DNA from: an uncultured Lachnospiraceae bacterium
GTDB lineage: Bacteria; Bacillota; Clostridia; Lachnospirales; Lachnospiraceae
Direction: 5' to 3'
DNA: 64,000 bases
Assembly (NCBI GenBank): GCA_910577955.1
Contig: CAJTNC010000012.1
Span: 1-64,000 of the forward strand
Shown here: positions 52,437 through 61,073 of the stretch, in pieces
Position numbering within the stretch: the stretch's first letter is position 1
How the letters are laid out: every line of letters starts with the position of its first letter
Notes under the pieces: model-generated
Databases searched by the model: none
The model's input: only the letters and a program-made list of their open reading frames with translations
What the model was told of the DNA's origin: nothing
Program-made: the position numbers and the translations under genes

Positions 52437-53372
52437 CTACGTATCCTGTTTGGATGTCAGTATCGTCCCAGTGTTGGTTCTTACCACATCTTTATAGCTG
52501 TCTTTCACCCAAAGGTCATGGTATTTCCGGTAGGTAAACAGCCAAGCATCCGCCATCTGGTTCTGTTCAGGTGTAAAAATCTTGATTTTATCCTGCTTGC
52601 AGACTGCGATCGGCGCCCTTTTAGGCATGATGATCCAGTTGATCTGCTTTGCATCATCGGCGGGTGCGAAACCGCCTTCTTCCTGCCCATCTGTCTTGCC
52701 GTCCTTGAAGATATACTTCGTCCTCATCCTTGCGGACGGAACCGGCATCAATGCCACACCGTTGACCGCCTTAACTTTTGTCTGGATCTCCCCGCGCAGG
52801 AAATCCTCCACCGAAATGCTCTTTTTGAAAGTTTCCAGTTTTTCCAACTTTGCTTTTACTAACGAATTGATAGAGATGACCAGCGTTTCATTTTCTCCGA
52901 CCTTATCTGTCACTGCCGCTATATCATCAAGCAGATGTTCAAAAACCTTCGCTTCCTCCATATCATAGCTTACCGCATTATCTGTACATAGCGTCGCAAT
53001 TCTGGAATACCGGTACGCATCTACTTCCGGTATCACCTTCGTTCGCTGAAATTCTCCGGCTACCGTCGATGCCGATATAACAAAATTTGTCTCATCAATA
53101 TCCATCTCGTCTAACTGGAACTTTGTGCCCCTGTCCTTTTCCATGATCATGGTTTCGTAAGCCAGAGACACGCCGCCGCTCGGATATCCATTATCCCTAT
53201 CGTAATCTTTTAACCCTGTCAGAGACATCTTCGGGATCTTGATCTCCCTGCCTCCGTGGTAAACAACCTGTCCTGCGTTGGCATCCATCCAGCTGGATGT
53301 CATGGTTTCCTCCGCCTTTTTATCCAACGCCGTCTGTAACCTTGTTGCATATGCTAATGTGTTTAATGGCAT
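52437..53372 (-). CDS. Major capsid protein
   Basis: 311 residues: PLNTLAYATRLQTALDKKAE at the start, QVVYHGGREIKIPKMSLTGL, GGVSLAYETMIMEKDRGTKF, and a C-terminal WIIMPKRAPIAVCKQDKIKI. It follows the scaffold gene by 19 bases. It is probably an HK97 fold, as in similar SPP1-like capsids. Confidence 0.88.
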   Translation of the reverse strand: MPLNTLAYATRLQTALDKKAEETMTSSWMDANAGQVVYHGGREIKIPKMSLTGLKDYDRDNGYPSGGVSLAYETMIMEKDRGTKFQLDEMDIDETNFVISASTVAGEFQRTKVIPEVDAYRYSRIATLCTDNAVSYDMEEAKVFEHLLDDIAAVTDKVGENETLVISINSLVKAKLEKLETFKKSISVEDFLRGEIQTKVKAVNGVALMPVPSARMRTKYIFKDGKTDGQEEGGFAPADDAKQINWIIMPKRAPIAVCKQDKIKIFTPEQNQMADAWLFTYRKYHDLWVKDSYKDVVRTNTGTILTSKQDT

Positions 53373-53391
53373 AATCTTTCTCCTTTCTACT

Positions 53392-53982
53392 TTATAAACA
53401 ACTCATAATAAGAGATTCCATTGCGTCTTCCCTACTGGTACCACTCCCGGCTTCCGGCGTCCGACCTCCCATGCGCTTTTCCACCTGCGCCTGTACTGCT
53501 GCATCAAACTGCGCCTTAAAAGCTTTCACATTTTTTTCCGTCTCCTCTTTGTCAGCTCCTCTGACCATGTCTACGAAGCCCGCAGGCAAACCGTTCTCGG
53601 CCAGCAGTTCTTTCGCGTCTGCCGTCCGCTCCCGCAGCGATATGGCTTCCTCCCGCTCTTTTAGGGACTTTTCCTTTTCTTCCGCCTCGTACTTCGCCCT
53701 CTCTTCCGGCGTCATGGAAGCCTTTTTCATTTCTTCCTGCACCATCTTCTGTACATCCCCCGCAAGGTTTCCGCTCTGGCTGCCTCCTGCGTTTTCTTTC
53801 CCTTCCTCTGCAGGATCCTTTTTCTCCTCCTCCGGATCTGCTGCCTTTTGACCGGTTTCTCCCCCTGTATCCGCCGCACCGGCTGCGCCTGCCGTACCGG
53901 TGTCCGCTGCCGGATCCACCGCGCCTTCCACCGGGTCTGCCGCAAAAAACTGCAGGTTCATCGGCAATAGCTCTTTTTCCAT
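53392..53982 (-). CDS. Capsid scaffolding protein (DUF4355/GP20-like)
   Basis: 196 residues. LPMNLQFFAADPVEGAVDPA is the typical start of Firmicutes scaffolds, followed by an Ala/Gly/Glu-rich linker and a long helix (MTPEERAKYEAEEKEKSLKE, residues about 90-175). It guides capsid assembly and is then lost. Confidence 0.88.
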   Translation of the reverse strand: MEKELLPMNLQFFAADPVEGAVDPAADTGTAGAAGAADTGGETGQKAADPEEEKKDPAEEGKENAGGSQSGNLAGDVQKMVQEEMKKASMTPEERAKYEAEEKEKSLKEREEAISLRERTADAKELLAENGLPAGFVDMVRGADKEETEKNVKAFKAQFDAAVQAQVEKRMGGRTPEAGSGTSREDAMESLIMSCL

Positions 53983-54010
53983 CTCGTATCCTCCTTTATT
54001 TTTTTGTAAT

Positions 54011-54044
54011 TAAAAAGAGACCACACATTTCTGTGCAATCTCTT
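54011..54044 (-). terminator. Strong intrinsic terminator inside the head-gene operon
   Basis: A 13-bp stem (three G-U pairs) with a GAAA tetraloop is followed by TTTT on the minus strand, between the 75-residue gene and the scaffold gene. Only about 30 bases remain before the scaffold start, with no room for a normal promoter, so either read-through or RNA processing sets the level of scaffold and capsid mRNA. Confidence 0.75.
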
Positions 54045-54057
54045 AGTTACCAGTATC

Positions 54058-54285
54058 TTACCCCTTCTCGTTTTTCTCCATCTGCCAAGCCAGCCCGTCC
54101 CCTATCGTTCCTCCCTGACTCCGCGGTATCTTATAAAGTTCTTCTTTTGTATCTGACAATTTTCCAAACAGCTTCGAAAGATGTTCTATGACCTCTTTAT
54201 CCGGTTTTAAACCGGCCAGTTCCTTCCTTCCTTTCTCATACTCCTCATATGTCTTCATCTGGAGCAGTCTTTCTTTCGCTGTCAT
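54058..54285 (-). CDS. 75-residue protein coupled to the MuF-zincin gene
   Basis: MTAKERLLQMKTYEEYEKGR then LAGLKPDKEVIEHLSKLFGK; all helical, charged. It overlaps the preceding gene by four bases (ATGA). No family recognised. Its place directly downstream of a possible toxin-like fusion makes it a candidate partner or immunity protein, but it could equally be a small structural protein. Confidence 0.7.
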   Translation of the reverse strand: MTAKERLLQMKTYEEYEKGRKELAGLKPDKEVIEHLSKLFGKLSDTKEELYKIPRSQGGTIGDGLAWQMEKNEKG

Positions 54286-55949
54286 TCTACAGTCTCCCTT
54301 ATCAACTCATAAAAATCAGGAAAATAGTCCTTTAACCTTTTAGGATTCTCTATATATTCCCGGAATGGCTCTGATATAAACTCCTGAAGCAGTTCTCCTC
54401 TTATTTCCCATTGCTCATTATATATCTCTGACCAGTCATTTACATATAGCCTTCCCTGATATTCCGATACAAATCTGTCATTCTTCAGCAAAAATATTTC
54501 TACCGGATTTTTCTGTGCATCATAATATATCTCTTTTACGCAGTCATTTAGCGGCACATTTTCCAAAAATCCCTGTTTGACAACGGCTCCCTTTTCGGGT
54601 AATAGCATCTTGTTTTCCACCATATGCCCGATCTCATGAATAACCTCTCTTGTATCAGCACCTTTTGCCACATACAGTATATCATTATTATAGTCGTACT
54701 GACTAGCCCCTGTTTTTCCGACATCTATTATCGTCCCACTATTTAGTGCTTCCCTGACTTTTGTCGGCACCATTTTTATAGCTGTATTTATAGCCAGCCG
54801 CTCCTTTTCTATATCCAAGCCCGGCTGGTGGGGTCTGATCACAGGTTCCGCCTTTTCACTTACTCCCGTCATTCTGCCGCCCATATATTTATTCTTCCAC
54901 TCCGGATACGTCATATCAGACGGCACTTCATAGTATTTCCCGCTTTTATCTTTTGCCAGACGCTTTGTTGCCTTATCATCATCAAAAGCAGCCACGGTGG
55001 TGCTCCGGCAGTTCGGATGCATGGGGGGATAATTTTTCCCCGGCATAGCATCTTCGATGTGGAATCTCTTCCCGTCCAGCTCCTGACATGGTTTCGACGT
55101 CTTATGATCCAGCGTGGCCAGAAACTCATACTTTTCTATGCCGCACTCCGTATATGCTTTCAGGGACGCCTGTTCATAAATATACGCTGTTTCTGTCCGC
55201 ACAAGCCTTCTGGCATATGCCGCCGATATATTTAACCGCGTACTCATCCGCGTGCTCATCTTATCAAGGCTTTCGCCCTTGATTAAGCCGGTGACCAGAT
55301 TCTCCTTCAGGTCTTTCGAAAAGGCGCTGCAGTGCCCGTAAAGCCTCTTTGAATATCCCTTCTTATTATAAGTGGCGAGCACTGCCCGCTCAACCGCCCT
55401 GATATTCGGTGCTGTAAAGTCCTTCCCGAAACCGATCGCTTTCTGTCCGGCGAAAACGCTGCGGTAATAACCATCCTCGTAGATCTGTGATAAACAGTCA
55501 TACATGCTGATCTGGTTTTTATCATACAGATCCAGCATGGCTTTATCGATCTGCAGGCTTAAAAGTTCCAGTCTGGTGATCTGACCCTTTTTTGTATAGG
55601 CGCGGAGCCCCGATTCATACCGGGCATGTTGCGCCTCAATGGCTGCCACCACATCACCCGGAAGCTTATCCTTTTTCTTCTTAAACTCCCTGTTTTTCTC
55701 GATCTGGTAATCCACCATCTTTCCAAAATCAATTTTGGCAAAGTCTGACCGACCGATCTGCCGTTTTGCCTCCGCCAGTGTGATATTTTCCTTATCCGCA
55801 AACTTCCGGTACAGATCCTCGATATCTTTCCGGATCTCTTTCTGTGCGGCGGCATAGTATTTTTCCTGCTGCTCCACTATGTACTTTTCCGATTTGTTGA
55901 TTGAAACAGCCTTATCTTTCAAGTACCGCTTTTTCCAGTAACCAGCCAT
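54282..55949 (-). CDS. Phage head morphogenesis protein (SPP1 gp7/MuF type) fused to a zinc-peptidase-like domain
   Basis: 555 residues. Residues about 1-350 are the gp7/MuF minor head protein (AYARRLVRTETAYIYEQASL, EFLATLDHKTSKPCQELDGK, NYPPMHPNCRSTTVAAF). The C-terminal about 190 residues add a domain with GADTREVIHEIGHMVENKML, an HExxH zinc-binding motif, and an acidic helix (LLQEFISEPFREYIENP) that could give the third ligand. MuF proteins with C-terminal toxin domains are known. The start overlaps the portal stop. Confidence 0.85.
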   Translation of the reverse strand: MAGYWKKRYLKDKAVSINKSEKYIVEQQEKYYAAAQKEIRKDIEDLYRKFADKENITLAEAKRQIGRSDFAKIDFGKMVDYQIEKNREFKKKKDKLPGDVVAAIEAQHARYESGLRAYTKKGQITRLELLSLQIDKAMLDLYDKNQISMYDCLSQIYEDGYYRSVFAGQKAIGFGKDFTAPNIRAVERAVLATYNKKGYSKRLYGHCSAFSKDLKENLVTGLIKGESLDKMSTRMSTRLNISAAYARRLVRTETAYIYEQASLKAYTECGIEKYEFLATLDHKTSKPCQELDGKRFHIEDAMPGKNYPPMHPNCRSTTVAAFDDDKATKRLAKDKSGKYYEVPSDMTYPEWKNKYMGGRMTGVSEKAEPVIRPHQPGLDIEKERLAINTAIKMVPTKVREALNSGTIIDVGKTGASQYDYNNDILYVAKGADTREVIHEIGHMVENKMLLPEKGAVVKQGFLENVPLNDCVKEIYYDAQKNPVEIFLLKNDRFVSEYQGRLYVNDWSEIYNEQWEIRGELLQEFISEPFREYIENPKRLKDYFPDFYELIRETVE

Positions 55950-57343
55950 CAGATCTCCTCATCTTTTATAAACGGGATCCCTTCCGCTTTCGCTGCCTCT
56001 TTCTGTATCCTGTTTAATTCCTCTCCTGCATCCTGTACAATGGAGGAAGGCAATGCAGAGAGCTGCGTCTCGCGTGAGGTAATGCTCTCCAGTTTTGTAG
56101 CATTGTCGATCAATTCTGTGTCATTCGTGATCAGATTGCGCTCATATTTCAGTACCACCTTCTGCGAATCGAAATTTTTATTATATTTCAGGTTGATATA
56201 ATCCGTAACAAGCGATACAAGCTTTTTCTGTGAAGCATCCATAGCATTCTGCTTCATAATCGCAAGCTCCTCCAGTCCGATCAGCTTATACTTGATCGCT
56301 ACACCTGACAGGTTTCCCGAGAAACTTTCATCAGATAGTGCCGGCACCTGCGCAAAAAAGAACAAATCATTATAAAGTCGGTTCTTGTAATTTTCAGATG
56401 CGGCATCATTCACGTTTTTCGTGAGCCACTGTGCCTGTCCTTGTTCATCGAGATACAAGACTTTTTCCTGTCGAAGTGTTGCCGCTGCAGACTTCGACTT
56501 ATCATCGTCATCCAGCCCCGCACCATATACCATCTCTGACGCCCCTGCAATGCATAGATAAGCATCCGAAAAATACTCCATGTCATTCCCGGTATCCGAC
56601 TGTGCTTTGTCGTAGCCGTCCCCCAGTGAGATATGGGGTTCATAATCCCCCATCTGTTCTTCATTGTTCCAGTTGACTATAACTGGCACATCTCCCAGCA
56701 TATGGGGTTCACGCATATAATACTGATATCTCATGCACACTGGCCTGCGTCTGTAGTACCTGATATACTTTTTATCATACACTGCAGCATACTCCGCGAT
56801 CAGCGTACCATCCAGCTTCCTATCCTCCCAGAGCCGAACCGCGCATTCAAGGAATTCCCCCAGTTTCGGGGAATAGACCGGGATGATCTCCTCTGCATTA
56901 CATTTTTTGATCCGTAGCCTCCCTTCCTCATCTATAAACAGCAGGTAATGTCCGATCCCCTTCTTGCTGCACTCCTTTGCCACATCATAATTAAGTTTAT
57001 TGATATAGTTTTCCTGCAGTTCCTTATTCAGGATCTTTTTATACTCGGAATTGTCCAGTTCTTTTTCCCCGTCTTCTCCCGGTAACGTCTCGTTTGGCAC
57101 TTCATACTTGATGGGGCGTCCCATAAAATAACTGGTAGCCATATTTGCTATATATCGCGCAAAACCATGCGCCAGCTTGTTATTTGGCTTCCCTGATTCC
57201 ATAACACGCTGCAGGATCTCCGTCTGCACTTTATAATAATCCTGCAGTTTCTGAAACCTTGGGATATCATTACTCTTAAATTTTTTAATAAGTTCCGTCA
57301 GAAACTTTTCATCTCTGACCTGCTCCGCATGGAATCTATACAT
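55949..57343 (-). CDS. Portal protein, SPP1 gp6 type
   Basis: 464 residues: NKLAHGFARYIANMATSYFM plus GRPIKYEVP is the family hallmark, with KYNKNFDSQKVVLKYERNLI near the C-terminus. It forms the dodecameric DNA gate at one capsid vertex. Confidence 0.93.
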   Translation of the reverse strand: MYRFHAEQVRDEKFLTELIKKFKSNDIPRFQKLQDYYKVQTEILQRVMESGKPNNKLAHGFARYIANMATSYFMGRPIKYEVPNETLPGEDGEKELDNSEYKKILNKELQENYINKLNYDVAKECSKKGIGHYLLFIDEEGRLRIKKCNAEEIIPVYSPKLGEFLECAVRLWEDRKLDGTLIAEYAAVYDKKYIRYYRRRPVCMRYQYYMREPHMLGDVPVIVNWNNEEQMGDYEPHISLGDGYDKAQSDTGNDMEYFSDAYLCIAGASEMVYGAGLDDDDKSKSAAATLRQEKVLYLDEQGQAQWLTKNVNDAASENYKNRLYNDLFFFAQVPALSDESFSGNLSGVAIKYKLIGLEELAIMKQNAMDASQKKLVSLVTDYINLKYNKNFDSQKVVLKYERNLITNDTELIDNATKLESITSRETQLSALPSSIVQDAGEELNRIQKEAAKAEGIPFIKDEEI

Positions 57344-57369
57344 TACTATACCCTCTTATCAACCAGGAT

Positions 57370-58848
57370 TCATAAGCCGAGCCGCCTCTTGCTCCCTATC
57401 CTTGCTTTCTTCTTTAGCTTCACATCGCCGTTGATTAGCTCCACGAACCCTGTCAACGCATCTTCGATGTCATCGTGCTCATTCTTCCCCTTTTTTTGAT
57501 ACTTTCGCAGATGCTCCGCCGCCTTCGGCCATCGCTTCTCCCAGTCCTCCGGCATGATAACCTGTTCCATGACGTTTGATGCCCCGACGATGATCCGTGT
57601 TTTTTTCTTTTTGCTCTGATAAAACCAGTGTACGCTGCATTTCGTGCACCGCAGCTCTCTCAAGTGCCGGATCACGTTCCGCGCAAAGCCCCGCCCGCCG
57701 TTGTTGGATTCCACGGCGGCTTCCCTGACACCGTTTAACTGCAGCCGCCTTGCCGTCTCCGGCTCCGTCACTTCCATCGCCTCATCCGTATAGTAGATAT
57801 CCGTGACGTACCCGTACCGCCCGATCACTCCGCCGCTGACGGACGCAAGGAAATCATTCCCCTCATCTGCCGTATCCGTGTAATTGATCACGCGCTCAAA
57901 TTTATCCGGATCCACAGCCGGATACGTTTTAAATTCTCCATACAACGCCCCTTTGATGTCTACCGGCGTCTGCATGTAGTTGGCTCCCCAGATGGCAGGA
58001 TCCAATGTCGTTCGTTTATCCTGCAGATCTTCTGTTGGGAAAAGATCCTCGCATATACTCACTCCTTCCGGCCCGTCTTCCGTCAGAGCCTTCATTTCCA
58101 ACACATGGCATTTTCCCGGATATTCCTGCAAAAGTTTCCCCGCCAGATCATCCGTCGCCCATCTGGTTAGCACGATAATCCACAACGCCCCGGGCAGCGC
58201 ACGGGAAGAGAGCGTATTTTTCAAATAGTTCCAGTGCCCTTCCTTTACCGCATCATTAGCTGCTTCCTTGTCATTTTTAATAGGATCATCGATAATGATG
58301 ATATTCCCCCTCATGCCGGTCACGGTACCATCAAAAGAAGTGGCAAGATAGCTTGCGTAACTCCCCTCTAAGCTCCACTTCATCACGGAAGCGTCCCCAT
58401 ATTTCACCCGCACATCCGGGAAGAAGTCCCGCGTCGTATAAGAATCCCCTTCCGGATCCGGCTCCTCTAAGATCATATCCCTCGTTGTTCTGGCAAATTC
58501 CGGTGCGATAGTGTTGTTGTAAGAAACCGTGATGATCTTGTTTTTATAATCTTTTCCATAACACCAGTTGGCAAAGTTCGCAAGCGTATAGGACTTGCCA
58601 AAGCCCGGCGGAAGGTTGATGATCAGGTACTTGATAGGCTTTTTCGTCTCTTCATTTACGAGCCGTTTTTCGTAGGCCGCCTGCAGCGTATCACAGAGGA
58701 TGTCCTGATATTCCCGTTCCGGTCTGTAAAAATCCGGTTTCCGCAGGTTGCAGAAGATCCTAAGTTTTTCCCTGCCTGCCTTCAGGTTATTCAGCCTTGT
58801 ATTATCCTGTCCTTCTATGCGGTTCTTAAAGTCCGCCGCTATACTCAT
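57370..58848 (-). CDS. Terminase large subunit
   Basis: About 492 residues. Walker A LIINLPPGFGKSYTLANFAN and Walker B NIIIIDDPIKNDKEA lie in the ATPase domain, and the nuclease domain starts around VINYTDTADEGNDFLASVSG. The start ATG 58848 follows GGGG. The packaging motor of a headful- or Mu-type phage. Confidence 0.94.
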   Translation of the reverse strand: MSIAADFKNRIEGQDNTRLNNLKAGREKLRIFCNLRKPDFYRPEREYQDILCDTLQAAYEKRLVNEETKKPIKYLIINLPPGFGKSYTLANFANWCYGKDYKNKIITVSYNNTIAPEFARTTRDMILEEPDPEGDSYTTRDFFPDVRVKYGDASVMKWSLEGSYASYLATSFDGTVTGMRGNIIIIDDPIKNDKEAANDAVKEGHWNYLKNTLSSRALPGALWIIVLTRWATDDLAGKLLQEYPGKCHVLEMKALTEDGPEGVSICEDLFPTEDLQDKRTTLDPAIWGANYMQTPVDIKGALYGEFKTYPAVDPDKFERVINYTDTADEGNDFLASVSGGVIGRYGYVTDIYYTDEAMEVTEPETARRLQLNGVREAAVESNNGGRGFARNVIRHLRELRCTKCSVHWFYQSKKKKTRIIVGASNVMEQVIMPEDWEKRWPKAAEHLRKYQKKGKNEHDDIEDALTGFVELINGDVKLKKKARIGSKRRLGL

Positions 58849-58899
58849 TCTGAACCCCTTTTCAAGCAATCAAAAAGAGCTCTGGAAGTCCAGAACCCT

Positions 58900-59205
58900 T
58901 TAATAGTATTTTTCTCTGCTCAATATCACCGCCGCAATATCGTGTTCCCGGCGCAGGCTCTCCCCTGTCACCAACATAGAAACTGTGGCCTCTTCACGAT
59001 ATGCCCGCTGCTTCTGCGTTTTGTATTCCCGGCGTCGGATCTTACTCTCTGCTTTCCGGCGTTTTTTCTCTTTCTCATAATCAAGGCATCCTTTCAGATA
59101 CTCGGAGATGCTCTGTCTTGAGACACCGGTCAGCTCTGCGATCTCGCCCACCTTCAAGTGATGTCTAAAAAAATATCCTTCCGCTTCTTTCTGCCATTCT
59201 TTCAT
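58900..59205 (-). CDS. HTH DNA-binding protein before the terminase (small-terminase-like)
   Basis: 101 residues from ATG 59205 (GGAGCG seven bases upstream). A helix-turn-helix (LKVGEIAELTGVSRQSISEY) is followed by a very basic helix (KKRRKAESKIRRREYKTQ). Could be a second terminase component or a late regulator. Confidence 0.7.
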   Translation of the reverse strand: MKEWQKEAEGYFFRHHLKVGEIAELTGVSRQSISEYLKGCLDYEKEKKRRKAESKIRRREYKTQKQRAYREEATVSMLVTGESLRREHDIAAVILSREKYY

Positions 59206-59219
59206 CGGGACACGCTCCT

Positions 59220-59399
59220 TTACATTTTTGTCCACACGGTTTTGGGCATGGTAAGGCTTCCACCCTCTTTTAATGCCTCTACAACACCTTTAACAGGCTT
59301 CAATTTGTCTTCAAAAGCTTTCAGCCGGGAATCCTCCCATTTCACCCTTTTTATCCAAAATGGCTTGAATCGCGCTTTATGTGATCTTTGCCATCTCAT
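59220..59399 (-). CDS. Small basic protein in the terminase region
   Basis: 59 residues (MRWQRSHKARFKPFWIKRVK and so on) from ATG 59399, preceded by GGAAACGGAAA and overlapping the end of the DUF3486 gene. Gene packing supports it; no family recognised. Confidence 0.45.
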   Translation of the reverse strand: MRWQRSHKARFKPFWIKRVKWEDSRLKAFEDKLKPVKGVVEALKEGGSLTMPKTVWTKM

Positions 59400-59931
59400 T
59401 TTCCGTTTCCGCAGCCAGTTCATAAAGCTTCTGTGCGATATCCGGATACTTTTCCCCGATCTCTGTATATATCTTGTCAGTAAAGAGCCTGAAAGCCGTA
59501 TGTACCGCCCCTTGCTCCTTTCTGGCATCGATCTTCAGCTTTTCGTTGGATACCTGTGCCCGCTGCAGCGTCGCTATACTTTTTGCCACCTGCGCTTTTT
59601 CTTTAGCGTCCATGTCATCATCGATCATGGCCTCCATGATCAACTGGCTGGCCAGAAGGTTGTTTGCCTCGTGAAGCTCCGTGGCCGGACGGTCGATATT
59701 GTCCTCCGCCAGCAGCTTTGCAAACTCTTTTGCTACCCGGACGCTCTCAAACCTTTTTAGGAATCCTCTGCCATAACGCCCTACTGCAGAATAGCTGATA
59801 TCCTCCCCCTGCTCTTTCAGGTAGGAAGAGATGTCCTCATAGGTCTCCCCTTCCAGCAGCCGGCTCTCCACATCCTTTTTCAGTTTTGCCGGAAGGCGGT
59901 CCACCTTCCCGTGGCTCCTGTTTTTCTCCAT
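59377..59931 (-). CDS. DUF3486 protein (Mu gp27-like small terminase)
   Basis: 184 residues: GKVDRLPAKLKKDVESRLLE plus GETYEDISSYLKEQGEDISY is the DUF3486 pattern; the remainder is helical. In Mu the equivalent gp27 is the small terminase subunit. ATG 59931 lies just after the upstream stop. Confidence 0.85.
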   Translation of the reverse strand: MEKNRSHGKVDRLPAKLKKDVESRLLEGETYEDISSYLKEQGEDISYSAVGRYGRGFLKRFESVRVAKEFAKLLAEDNIDRPATELHEANNLLASQLIMEAMIDDDMDAKEKAQVAKSIATLQRAQVSNEKLKIDARKEQGAVHTAFRLFTDKIYTEIGEKYPDIAQKLYELAAETENEMAKIT

Positions 59932-59932
59932 T

Positions 59933-60241
59933 TCAGCCCTCATTTATGCCGGGGATCTCCCCGCCGTTGCCTTCCAAATAATCTGTACCGGCTGCCGTGA
60001 TATATGCTATCGTTCGCCGGATCCTCATCCCGGGGTTCTTTACTTCCACTGCCCGCACCAGCCCTTTGTCTTTCAAATAGGATATCTGCCGCAGGATCTC
60101 CTCCTCGGTCAGTTCATACCCTGCCTTTTTCAGGGCCGCCCGCAGGACCTTTTCTCCTGCGCCTCCCTCGGCCGCCATGGAAAGCATCTCCAATATCTCC
60201 TGCCGGATCACTTCTTTTTCTGCTGTCTGTATGCTACTCAT
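59933..60241 (-). CDS. Winged-helix protein, second of a tandem pair
   Basis: 102 residues: RQEILEMLSMAAEGGAGEKV, ILRQISYLKDKGLVRAVEV and a C-terminal AYITAAGTDYLEG, a winged-helix layout. It is similar in length and plan to the gene just upstream, so probably a diverged duplicate. Mu has small genes of unknown role at this position. Confidence 0.75.
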   Translation of the reverse strand: MSSIQTAEKEVIRQEILEMLSMAAEGGAGEKVLRAALKKAGYELTEEEILRQISYLKDKGLVRAVEVKNPGMRIRRTIAYITAAGTDYLEGNGGEIPGINEG

Positions 60242-60542
60242 CTATAACCACCCCCATATCCTTCATATCACCTTCCGCCAGATTCACGCCCTTCGGCGTC
60301 AGCCAGATCATGGAATCCGTCCAGCTTTCCGGATCCACTTCCACATGAACATACCGCTTTTCATCACCGCCCAGATAATAGATCGCTTTCTGGATCTCCA
60401 TATCGTCAAAATATCTCCTCACCCGCAGCGCCGCTTTCAGCGTCGAGATCCGGATGTCCTGTCCATAGTATTCATACAGCTTTTCTATGATGTTGCCCCG
60501 AAATATCTTTGCCTCCGTTATTTTCAGTTCATTTGCTGACAT
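60234..60542 (-). CDS. Winged-helix protein, first of a tandem pair
   Basis: 102 residues from ATG 60542 (GGGGGG upstream). RGNIIEKLYEYYGQDIRIST, EIQKAIYYLGGDEKRYVHVE and WLTPKGVNLAEG align by eye with the next gene's RQEILEM, EILRQISYL and ITAAGTDYLEG. Function unknown; possibly DNA-binding. Confidence 0.75.
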   Translation of the reverse strand: MSANELKITEAKIFRGNIIEKLYEYYGQDIRISTLKAALRVRRYFDDMEIQKAIYYLGGDEKRYVHVEVDPESWTDSMIWLTPKGVNLAEGDMKDMGVVIDE

Positions 60543-60951
60543 TTCTTTCCCCCCTCTCCATCTTCTGTTCGATCCTTTCAAGCCTGCTCTCCATCTTTCC
60601 AAGTGTTTTCATGATGCCATCCAAAGATGCAGTCTGACGCTCCATGTTGGTCATCAGGATGGATTCCCTTTTGGCAGATTCTTCCCGCAGGAGCCCCTCC
60701 CTCCGATCCGCGTCAGTCCTTAACATGTCCTCGCGCTTTTCGCTCTGAGCGATCAGCATGTCTTCCCGGTCGCAGAGGCGTTTGTTCATGGCCTCCAACT
60801 CCTCTTTATGTTTTTTTCTCTCCTCGTCCTGCTTCTTTGCGTCATCCTTTGATCTCCAGATAAAATACCCCACAAAGATGATCAGCAGCACCGCAATGAT
60901 CCCTATATTGTCCGCTGCCGCCGTGGCAGCCGCAAAAGTTGCCCCTTCCAT
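60529..60951 (-). CDS. Membrane-anchored coiled-coil phage protein
   Basis: 140 residues from ATG 60951 (GGGGAGGG eight bases upstream). One membrane helix (residues about 15-35, GIIAVLLIIFVGYFIW) is followed by a long charged coiled coil (EERKKHKEELEAMNKRL, MLIAQSEKREDMLRTD). First gene of the late operon. Spanin- or holin-accessory-like by shape only. Confidence 0.7.
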   Translation of the reverse strand: MEGATFAAATAAADNIGIIAVLLIIFVGYFIWRSKDDAKKQDEERKKHKEELEAMNKRLCDREDMLIAQSEKREDMLRTDADRREGLLREESAKRESILMTNMERQTASLDGIMKTLGKMESRLERIEQKMERGERNVSK

Positions 60952-60975
60952 AATTACCCTCCCCAAAAACAATAG

Positions 60976-61017
60976 AAACAAAACAGCCACCGTAAAGATC
61001 TTGTCCTTACAATGGCT
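60976..61017 (-). terminator. Terminator after the mor gene, overlapping the late promoter start
   Basis: A 14-pair stem (arms 61004-61017 and 60985-60998) with a five-base loop is followed by GTTTTGTTT. It would stop early transcripts reading through mor. Its upstream arm begins at the base after the late -10 element. Confidence 0.75.
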
Positions 61018-61057
61018 ATCTTAGCATAAGTTTCATTTAAAGTATTTTGTACTGTAC
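61018..61057 (-). promoter_or_regulatory. Candidate Mor-activated late promoter
   Basis: The minus strand has TAAGAT (61023-61018) as -10 and no -35 element. An interrupted dyad GTACAGTAC (61049-61057) is centred about 42 bases upstream of the expected start near 61011. Mu's Mor binds a dyad centred near -43.5, so the geometry fits an activator-dependent promoter for the late operon. Confidence 0.5.
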
Positions 61058-61073
61058 GGCCTTTTTTGCAAAG

